Below, one piece after another: positions 25,193 through 29,089 of a DNA stretch of 29,089 bases. Positions within the stretch are counted from its first letter, which is position 1. Each line of letters starts with the position of its first letter. A program made the translations under genes and the position numbers. Origin of the DNA: Bacteroidales bacterium UBA6408 (GTDB taxonomy: Bacteria > Bacteroidota > Bacteroidia > Bacteroidales > UBA932); contig DJPQ01000035.1 in assembly GCA_002439805.1 (NCBI GenBank), positions 1-29,089 on the forward strand. Direction: 5' to 3'. Below the pieces are notes generated by a model. That model worked only from the letters and a program-made list of their open reading frames with translations. It did no database searches and had not been told where the DNA came from.

Positions 25193-25223
25193 TTTGCCGG
25201 AAGTATTTGTAGTGCACGGCAAA
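25193..25223. repeat. Hairpin whose loop is an inverted copy of the RNA linker
   Basis: TTTGCCG (25193-25199) pairs with CGGCAAA (25217-25223). The loop GAAGTATTTGTAGTGCA (25200-25216) is the inverse of TGCACTACAATACTTC (25058-25073) but for one extra base. TTTGCCG also recurs beside that partner (plus-strand CGGCAAA at 25081-25087). Confidence 0.65.
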
Positions 25224-25250
25224 GGTGACAACTATTTCTGAAAAAAGCAA
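25220..25250 (-). promoter_or_regulatory. Weak promoter candidate for the structured RNA
   Basis: TTG (25250-25248), 20 bases, CACCTTTG (25227-25220) on the minus strand; one mismatch to TAnnTTTG. A terminator upstream (25271-25300) means some start must lie in this interval. Confidence 0.35.
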
Positions 25251-25270
25251 GCCTTTCCAGGAAAATCAAC

Positions 25271-25300
25271 AAAAAAGACGGCACCCTTCCGGATGCCGCC
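25271..25300 (-). terminator. Terminator of cassette B (after DUF5053 copy B)
   Basis: GGCGGCATCC-GGAA-GGGTGCCGTC on the minus strand, 10 pairs with two G-U, then TTTTTT (25276-25271). Nearly identical to 26010-26041. Confidence 0.85.
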
Positions 25301-25332
25301 ATCGCGTCACAATGCTTTTATGTCATTAAAAA

Positions 25333-25725
25333 TCAAGAAACGCGAATATTTGTCAATTTGTGGCCGATGTCGTTGAGCGCATAGTTTAATGTCTCCATTT
25401 CACTCGCTGAGAACTTTGCGGGCTTGCCGTTTACGGAAAGGCCGTTTATTCTCTGGTAGAGCCATGCGCGGGACTTCTTGAAATATGTCTTTGCAATGTA
25501 AGACAAGGATATTGCCGGAAGCATTTCCTCCAACTGTTTCCGCACAAGAATCTCATCAACTTTCTTGTGAGTCTCCATAAGCTGTAGTTTCACAATCTCG
25601 GCAACGGCAACGGCATCTTCTTCGCAAATTTCATGAATTTCGGCATTCACTGCCTGACGTTCAGCTTCAGTTTTGGCATTTACAAACCTTTCTTTCAAGG
25701 CATCCATCTGTTCTTTCGTAATCAT
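25333..25725 (-). CDS. DUF5053 family phage protein, copy B
   Basis: 130 aa. The N-terminal 70 residues are charged helix; residues about 79-100 carry ISLSYIAKTYFKKSRAWLYQ and then VNGKPAKF, the DUF5053 signature shared with copy A. The C-terminal helix follows (ASEMETLNYALNDIGHKL). Function is unknown. It is second in a cassette after a 52-codon ORF and a GC hairpin, and ends 33 bases before a strong terminator. Confidence 0.82.
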   Translation of the reverse strand: MITKEQMDALKERFVNAKTEAERQAVNAEIHEICEEDAVAVAEIVKLQLMETHKKVDEILVRKQLEEMLPAISLSYIAKTYFKKSRAWLYQRINGLSVNGKPAKFSASEMETLNYALNDIGHKLTNIRVS

Positions 25726-25741
25726 ACTATCGAGTTTTTAA

Positions 25742-25759
25742 CCCCGCCTTTCAGCGGGG
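25742..25759 (-). promoter_or_regulatory. Leader hairpin before DUF5053 copy B
   Basis: CCCCGC-TGAAAG-GCGGGG on the minus strand, 16 bases before the ATG at 25725 and 5 bases after the stop of the 52-codon ORF; TTAAAAAC follows. Confidence 0.7.
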
Positions 25760-25764
25760 GATTT

Positions 25765-25923
25765 TTACATGAACTTTAACTTTTCAACAAGTCTGTCAAT
25801 CTCTTCTTCCAACCAACCCAAAACTCTTCCAACTTCATTTCGACCGTTCAACTCGTTGTAAATTTGGAGGTAATAGAGAAGTTCCCTTTCCGTTTCCCTC
25901 CGTTCTTTTGTTTTCTTCTTCAT
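25765..25923 (-). CDS. Small ORF, 52 aa, cassette B
   Basis: Reads MKKKTKERRETERELLYYLQ at the start and ends IDRLVEKLKFM; strongly charged, predicted helical or coiled-coil. It lies behind a good promoter (25949-25979) and ahead of the leader hairpin and DUF5053 copy B, the same layout as cassette A. Its sequence is not clearly related to the 45-aa ORF of cassette A. Confidence 0.65.
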   Translation of the reverse strand: MKKKTKERRETERELLYYLQIYNELNGRNEVGRVLGWLEEEIDRLVEKLKFM

Positions 25924-25948
25924 ATTTACTTGATTTTTAATGACAATA

Positions 25949-25979
25949 CAAAGTTAATAATCTTTTGATTATTTACAAA
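25949..25979 (-). promoter_or_regulatory. Promoter of cassette B
   Basis: TTTG (25979-25976), 19 bases, TAACTTTG (25956-25949) on the minus strand, 25 bases before the 52-codon ORF. Confidence 0.75.
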
Positions 25980-26009
25980 ATTTTTCGACAGAAATTTTCG
26001 ATTTTTATC

Positions 26010-26041
26010 AAAAAAAAGACGACACCCTTCCGGATGTCGCC
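26010..26041 (-). terminator. Terminator after the 98-aa phage gene
   Basis: GGCGACATCC-GGAA-GGGTGTCGTC on the minus strand followed by TTTTTTT. It differs from 25277-25300 at two paired positions (G-C to A-T), so pairing is kept. Confidence 0.85.
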
Positions 26042-26071
26042 AGTGGTTACGTCGCCGCTGTGAATCTCATC

Positions 26072-26368
26072 TTATTCTTTGCCGTTGTCATCTTCTTCCC
26101 GTTTCTTTTTGAATGCCTTCAGATGATCGACAATGATCTGGAGTCTGTCGGCATCATCGACATCAAAAATGAACTCATCAAAATCGCCGTATATGCTGCG
26201 ATGACCACAGATGTATTTCATGGCAATCCATAGCCTCTTGAAGAATCCGGCAGGCTTGAGATGGACGGAACAGAACACCGAGCCCCAATCATCGTCAGCA
26301 GTCATTATCAACTGATGCTGTGGGTCACTGCACTGGCAAATAAAAAGTTCCTGAATGTCGTATTTCAT
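26072..26368 (-). CDS. Hypothetical phage-associated protein
   Basis: 98 aa. It shows a CxCxDPQHQ motif near residue 11 and an FFKRLWIAMKYICGHRSIYGDFDEFIF block near 43-69, then an acidic/basic tail (KKKREEDDNGKE). This block is familiar from small proteins of Bacteroidota phages with no assigned function. It is preceded by a GACCCC hairpin with a T-run and followed by a strong terminator. Confidence 0.75.
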   Translation of the reverse strand: MKYDIQELFICQCSDPQHQLIMTADDDWGSVFCSVHLKPAGFFKRLWIAMKYICGHRSIYGDFDEFIFDVDDADRLQIIVDHLKAFKKKREEDDNGKE

Positions 26369-26390
26369 GATACTATGTTTTACAAGTTAT

Positions 26391-26419
26391 AAAAAGGGGT
26401 CGCGGTTGCCCTTGACCCC
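26391..26419 (-). promoter_or_regulatory. Terminator-like hairpin before the 98-aa gene
   Basis: GGGGTC (26419-26414) and GACCCC (26401-26396) on the minus strand, then TTTTT (26395-26391), 22 bases before the ATG at 26368. It probably ends hicAB messages or attenuates read-through into the next gene. Confidence 0.65.
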
Positions 26420-26421
26420 AC

Positions 26422-26477
26422 GCCGTCAGATGAAGTACACGAATTGCTGCGATACAAAATCAGACAAATCTGACGGC
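26422..26477 (-). promoter_or_regulatory. Alternative stems across the hicB stop codon
   Basis: GCCGTCAGAT (26477-26468) can pair with ATCTGACGGC (26431-26422), 10 perfect pairs. Its inner TCAGA can pair instead with the near TCTGA that overlaps the hicB stop. The two stems exclude each other. Confidence 0.5.
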
Positions 26478-26864
26478 CGATAATTCTTGACTAAATCTGT
26501 GCACACCGTCCTCTATTTTCTTTGCAGTCTTTGCGGACGGATGTCTGTAACCGCTGATGTAGTGGCCGAGCTGCTTCTGGTTCACACCTGTAATCCTCTC
26601 AAGCCCGGCAAGAGAGATTGTCTTTGCGTAATACTGGAGGAACGAAGCCACATCATATTGGTACTCGAATTCAACATCCTCGAATTTTTTCCCGGTTTCA
26701 GCGTAGTACTGCTTCATGTCCTCGTACCCGTCCTGAAAGACCTTGAGCGCCTCTTCAACGGTCTTGCCCGTGCCGGTCACAAGATATGACATATCATCGG
26801 CGTCCATATAGATGCTGTAGTTTCCGTCCGATGCCCTTTCGATAATTGCCTTTACCTTCCTCAT
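26460..26864 (-). CDS. hicB: HicB-type antitoxin with C-terminal DNA-binding domain
   Basis: 134 aa. The N-terminal HicB fold (VKAIIERASDGNYSIYM, then GTGKTVEEALK) neutralises the toxin. The C-terminal Xre-like helix-turn-helix (about 85-125, SLAGLERITGVNQKQLGHYI) would bind the operon's operator. It is downstream of hicA (30-base gap), the common toxin-first order. The HicB fold is partly degenerate, but the context supports the call. Confidence 0.85.
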   Translation of the reverse strand: MRKVKAIIERASDGNYSIYMDADDMSYLVTGTGKTVEEALKVFQDGYEDMKQYYAETGKKFEDVEFEYQYDVASFLQYYAKTISLAGLERITGVNQKQLGHYISGYRHPSAKTAKKIEDGVHRFSQELSAVRFV

Positions 26865-26881
26865 TGCTTCTATGATTTTTG

Positions 26882-26909
26882 AAAAGCAGGGGGATTAAAT
26901 CCCCGCTGC
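26882..26909 (-). promoter_or_regulatory. Hairpin between hicA and hicB
   Basis: GCAG/CTGC and GGGGAT/ATCCCC with one bulged base, loop TTA, then TTTT on the minus strand; it contains the hicA stop codon. It could cut toxin messages short or set the toxin:antitoxin ratio. Confidence 0.55.
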
Positions 26910-27080
26910 CCTTTTGATTGCCTTTAATGTTCCTGTCGCAACTTCTTCGGAACCGTGGTTGCTCATCTTGAACTCCTTTCCAGTCTTTGGGCTGAACCAC
27001 AAGGGGTGTCCGTTTTGTTGTCGTCCGGTGTCGTAGCATTTCGCCTTTTTCAACAGCCGTTCCAATTCATTGTACTTCAT
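26895..27080 (-). CDS. hicA: HicA-type mRNA interferase toxin
   Basis: 61 aa, the usual HicA size. It has the dsRBD-like N-terminus (YNELERLLKKAKCYDTG), an active-site His in NGHPLWF, and the NHGSEEVATGTLKAIKRAAG block typical of HicA. HicA cleaves mRNAs when not bound by HicB. It is first in the operon with its own promoter (27106-27136). Confidence 0.88.
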   Translation of the reverse strand: MKYNELERLLKKAKCYDTGRQQNGHPLWFSPKTGKEFKMSNHGSEEVATGTLKAIKRAAGI

Positions 27081-27105
27081 AATGTCTGTGTTTTATATCG
27101 CACCA

Positions 27106-27136
27106 CAAAGATAGTAGTTTTTCTATCAAATACAAA
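27106..27136 (-). promoter_or_regulatory. hicAB promoter with overlapping dyad
   Basis: TTTG (27136-27133), 19 bases, TATCTTTG (27113-27106) on the minus strand. GATAG and CTATC, 8 bases apart, lie in the spacer and -7 box and could be the HicB operator. Confidence 0.75.
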
Positions 27137-27138
27137 AC

Positions 27139-27174
27139 ATTTCCGGCAAAATCGATGAAAATTTTACCGGAAAT
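27139..27174. terminator. Long near-perfect palindrome between the lysis genes and hicAB
   Basis: ATTTCCGG and CCGGAAAT (8 bp) enclose AAAAT/ATTTT (5 bp), separated by a single c/a mismatch. On the minus strand GTTTTG follows. It probably ends the lysis transcripts and insulates the toxin promoter just beyond. Confidence 0.6.
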
Positions 27175-27193
27175 AATGAACTCAATTCAAACG

Positions 27194-27209
27194 CACTATG
27201 AAAATAGTG
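27194..27209. terminator. Small hairpin after the spanin-like gene
   Basis: CACTAT-GAAA-ATAGTG, 6 perfect pairs, 12 bases past the stop at 27222; no strong T-run on the minus strand. Confidence 0.4.
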
Positions 27210-27221
27210 ATTTTGCGAACA

Positions 27222-27668
27222 TCATCTGAGCCGCAGCCAGACGGAGGCGGCGAGAAGGAGGGTGACGAGGACTGCCCAGACGAGGACGTACCATGTCCAT
27301 TTCGAGATGTAGGGCCTGGGGATTTCGACCGGGACGGGGATTTCCTTGGTGACCTGGACGATTTCCTGTTTTTCGGGAAACTTGGCGGGGACGGAGAGGG
27401 CGGTGCGCTTGTTCTCGATGGTGTGGCGGAGGTGTCCGGCGGAGAGGGTGGCGGTCGAGGTTGCAAGGGAGGTCTCGACGGTGGACGTCGTGTCGGGCGT
27501 GGAGATGACGACGGACTCGACCGGAAGAGGAGCGGATATGACGGTGTCGCGGACGGTCACGGTGCGTGTGACGGTCGTCGTGTCGTGGACGGCGACAGTG
27601 ACTATGCGCGGGCTGCACGATGCGGCCATGAGCGCTGCGAGGAGGGTATATGCAAGGATTTTTCTCAT
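27222..27668 (-). CDS. Lipoprotein with C-terminal membrane anchor, candidate unimolecular spanin
   Basis: 148 aa. The signal ends in a lipobox-like AAS-C at Cys18. The middle is rich in Thr, Val and Ser (VTVAVHDTTTVTRTVTVRDT), an extended periplasmic linker. A C-terminal membrane helix (about 125-144, YVLVWAVLVTLLLAASVWL) ends in Arg-Leu-Arg. One protein tied to both membranes is the plan of u-spanins such as T1 gp11. It follows the endolysin gene. Rz1-like lipoprotein is the alternative; function is inferred. Confidence 0.65.
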   Translation of the reverse strand: MRKILAYTLLAALMAASCSPRIVTVAVHDTTTVTRTVTVRDTVISAPLPVESVVISTPDTTSTVETSLATSTATLSAGHLRHTIENKRTALSVPAKFPEKQEIVQVTKEIPVPVEIPRPYISKWTWYVLVWAVLVTLLLAASVWLRLR

Positions 27669-27693
27669 TGTGAAATTTCTGGGATTTGCACTA

Positions 27694-27710
27694 TACTACA
27701 ACTTGTAGTA
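27694..27710. promoter_or_regulatory. Perfect dyad upstream of the spanin-like gene
   Basis: TACTACAA-C-TTGTAGTA, 8-bp arms around one base, 26 bases before the ATG at 27668. It has the size and form of a repressor operator; the 1-base centre excludes a normal RNA hairpin without opening pairs. Confidence 0.55.
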
Positions 27711-27729
27711 CAATGAGGTTTTATTGAAG

Positions 27730-27755
27730 GGATTCGCATCTCACGACGGGAATCC
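27730..27755 (-). terminator. GNRA-capped hairpin after the endolysin gene
   Basis: GGATTC-c-CGTC-GTGA-GATG-c-GAATCC on the minus strand: ten pairs with one C-C mismatch and one G-U, 41 bases past the endolysin stop; only a weak T-run follows. Confidence 0.4.
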
Positions 27756-27795
27756 GTGCTAAACAATATTATCAAAAAGGTTATGGAAAACTGTT

Positions 27796-28245
27796 CTACA
27801 GCTTCTTTCCCGTATATCTCCTGTTGTAGAGTATCTGCCCCCGCTGTTCACCTTTCAACTTATGCGAGAAATGTACGAACGAGGGATAGAGAATCATCTG
27901 GTCGAACGGGAGTCCGAGGTCGCGTGCGGTGGCGGCCAGCCTTCTGACGACCTCGACGTCGCCGCGGCCGTTGCGCCCGAAGGGGCACACGTCGGCGGCC
28001 TCGCCCCTGACGTGCTGTGAAGTCGGAACGCCTCCGACGGCCCTGTTCACCTCCGGACACCTGTAGCCGCTGTTTATCGCGAGCGGCTCGCCCCATGCGT
28101 CCCTCAGCGGCTGGATGACCTCATCGACGAGCGCCTTGACGGCGTCGCGCACCTCCGTCGTGGCGATGGTGTTCCGCACCTGCATCCCCGGAACGTCCGT
28201 CCTTTCAAATTCTTTGTAATCAAAATTTTTGCTGACTGTTCCCAT
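27796..28245 (-). CDS. Peptidase M15 endolysin (D-Ala-D-Ala carboxypeptidase-like)
   Basis: 149 aa M15_3-type zinc peptidase. Zinc ligands are His78 (SQHVRGEAAD), Asp85 and His125 (FVHFSH), with the supporting SGYRCPEVN motif at 59-67. It has no signal peptide, so as an endolysin it would need a holin to reach peptidoglycan. It lies directly after the coiled-coil gene and before the spanin-like gene, supporting a lysis role. Confidence 0.92.
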   Translation of the reverse strand: MGTVSKNFDYKEFERTDVPGMQVRNTIATTEVRDAVKALVDEVIQPLRDAWGEPLAINSGYRCPEVNRAVGGVPTSQHVRGEAADVCPFGRNGRGDVEVVRRLAATARDLGLPFDQMILYPSFVHFSHKLKGEQRGQILYNRRYTGKKL

Positions 28246-28247
28246 GT

Positions 28248-28664
28248 CTATTCAATCTTTACCTGTTCGATTATGTTGGTGACGTCCTCGGAGACGGAGA
28301 CCTTGGTCCCCATCGGCGGCTGGCGGTCGCCGCAGCCGACCTTCCAGCAGCGGACGATGGTAAGGCGGGCGACGTTGGAGCTGAGCCTGTCGTTGCGGTC
28401 GCGCAGGACGGAGATCTCCTTGTAGAGGGAGTCTATCTTGTTGTCCTTCACGGCAAGGTGCGCCTCGTAGTCCTCCTTGGCGGCCTTGAACTCGCCTCTC
28501 TGTTCGGCGAGCTCTCCCTTCACCTCCCCGAGGAGCTCCTGCCACTGGTCTATCGTCTTGCTGACGTTCTCCAGCACGGCGGCGGTCTTGCGGTCGCCGA
28601 GGAGGTAGATGGCGGTGAACGCCCCGGAGGTGATGAGGGTGATTATGATGTTAGTCCAGTCCAT
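28248..28664 (-). CDS. Membrane-anchored coiled-coil phage protein
   Basis: 138 aa. One N-terminal membrane helix (IIITLITSGAFTAIYLLG) is followed by a long coiled coil (about 30-97) and a CWKVGCGDRQPP motif near 106-117 with two cysteines. Similar proteins neighbour endolysins in Bacteroidota phages; an inner-membrane lysis accessory role is possible. Its stop is 2 bases before the endolysin ATG and its start 3 bases past the upstream stop: a tight operon. Confidence 0.75.
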   Translation of the reverse strand: MDWTNIIITLITSGAFTAIYLLGDRKTAAVLENVSKTIDQWQELLGEVKGELAEQRGEFKAAKEDYEAHLAVKDNKIDSLYKEISVLRDRNDRLSSNVARLTIVRCWKVGCGDRQPPMGTKVSVSEDVTNIIEQVKIE

Positions 28665-28667
28665 GGC

Positions 28668-28973
28668 TCAGAACGTCAGAAGGTACAGCCAGACACAGAC
28701 CTGCGCGAGGGCCGCGCCGGCAATCGTCGCGTACAGGTCGGCCCTGTCGAACAGCCCGCCGCGCAGCCGGTCGACGAGTTCCTTGCCGATTCCTGCGGCG
28801 GCTCCTGCGGTGAAGGCGAACGGGGCGCAGTGCGGGACGAGCGCGAAGGCGGCGGTGACGGCCGCGCCGGCGATGAGGTGCATGTACTTGTCCGCGCCGA
28901 AGCCCGTGAGCCATGAATACGCCGCCCTGAAGGCGGACAGCGCCCTCGTGAAAAATGTCCTGACTCTTCCCAT
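28668..28973 (-). CDS. Putative holin-like membrane protein
   Basis: 101 aa with about three hydrophobic segments (AGAAVTAAFALVPH, FAFTAGAAAGIGK, YATIAGAALAQVCVWLYLL). The DKYMHLIAG...GKELVDRL...D pattern recalls DUF2279/YfiM-like proteins. Position upstream of the endolysin makes a holin or lysis-membrane role likely, but this is by context. Confidence 0.7.
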   Translation of the reverse strand: MGRVRTFFTRALSAFRAAYSWLTGFGADKYMHLIAGAAVTAAFALVPHCAPFAFTAGAAAGIGKELVDRLRGGLFDRADLYATIAGAALAQVCVWLYLLTF

Positions 28974-28976
28974 GGC

Positions 28977-29089
28977 CTATTCGCTTGTTTCGTTGAACGT
29001 CTCATCCGGGCGGAGACTCTCAGCCTCCTCGTCCGCGAGCCTTGCGCGGAGTCCGGCCAGGCGCGTCTCGTTGGCGTTGTACTCCGCGT
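28977..29089 (-). CDS. 3' end of an unidentified phage gene (runs off the window)
   Basis: The last 36 codons are visible, reading EYNANETRLAGLRARLADEE and ending FNETSE. Acidic and probably coiled-coil. The stop is 3 bases before the holin-like ATG, so it belongs to the same operon. Too little is present to name it. Confidence 0.65.
   Translation of the reverse strand, partial: AEYNANETRLAGLRARLADEEAESLRPDETFNETSE

Noticed and set aside
27198..27716. 172-codon plus-strand frame opposite the spanin-like gene
   Set aside because: Gly/Asp-rich antisense translation of a GC-rich gene; the minus-strand reading has a lipobox and a membrane helix.
1..29089. CRISPR array, insertion sequence or rRNA genes
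   Set aside because: No regularly spaced direct repeats, transposase motifs or rRNA-like blocks were seen on either strand.

Overview
The window looks like a chromosome segment of a fairly GC-rich member of the Bacteroidales (Bacteroidota), family not determined. The evidence is the tig-clpP-clpX block, gyrB, type B ribosomal protein L31, a beta-barrel/TPR pair, a DUF1343 protein, and promoters of the Bacteroidota type (TTTG, about 19 bases, then TAnnTTTG) in place of E. coli-like boxes. Shine-Dalgarno sites are mostly absent.

Bases 1-14052 are transcribed leftward: an M20 dipeptidase, clpX, clpP, tig, a 7TM-HD phosphohydrolase, gyrB, an outer-membrane beta-barrel and a large TPR protein. 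Two copies of a ~100-base intergenic repeat lie just past the stop codons of clpX and tig. Bases 14165-17235 are transcribed rightward: an FtsE-type ATPase, endonuclease III and a NhaP2-type antiporter. Leftward genes follow: rpmE2, tRNA-Gln, a patatin-like lipase with a small upstream gene, a DUF1343 (NamZ-like) protein and glmM. A rightward DUF486 membrane protein and tRNA-Glu (with promoter and terminator) complete the core chromosome.

From tRNA-Ser(GGA) at 22687-22774 to the right edge the window enters an integrated element, most likely a prophage. A tyrosine recombinase starts 138 bases past the tRNA and reads inward; everything after it is on the minus strand. The AT-rich part (24.1-27.2 kb) holds small genes, each with its own promoter, leader stem-loop or terminator. 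Two of them form parallel cassettes: a short ORF of 45 or 52 codons, a GC-rich hairpin, a DUF5053 gene, then a terminator hairpin. A 104-aa ORF is preceded by a multi-stem RNA that ends in a U-tract, and a hicAB toxin-antitoxin operon is present. The GC-rich part (27.2-29.1 kb) is a lysis module: a lipoprotein with a C-terminal membrane anchor (candidate one-protein spanin), an M15 peptidase endolysin, a membrane-anchored coiled-coil protein, a holin-like protein, and the end of one further gene. The right attachment site lies outside the window.

The strongest candidates for something undescribed are the bistable RNA at 25035-25223, the duplicated small-ORF/hairpin/DUF5053 cassettes with covarying terminators, and the covarying ~100-base repeat after clpX and tig. 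No gene-free stretch exceeds 300 bases once the small ORFs, tRNAs and RNA elements listed here are counted.
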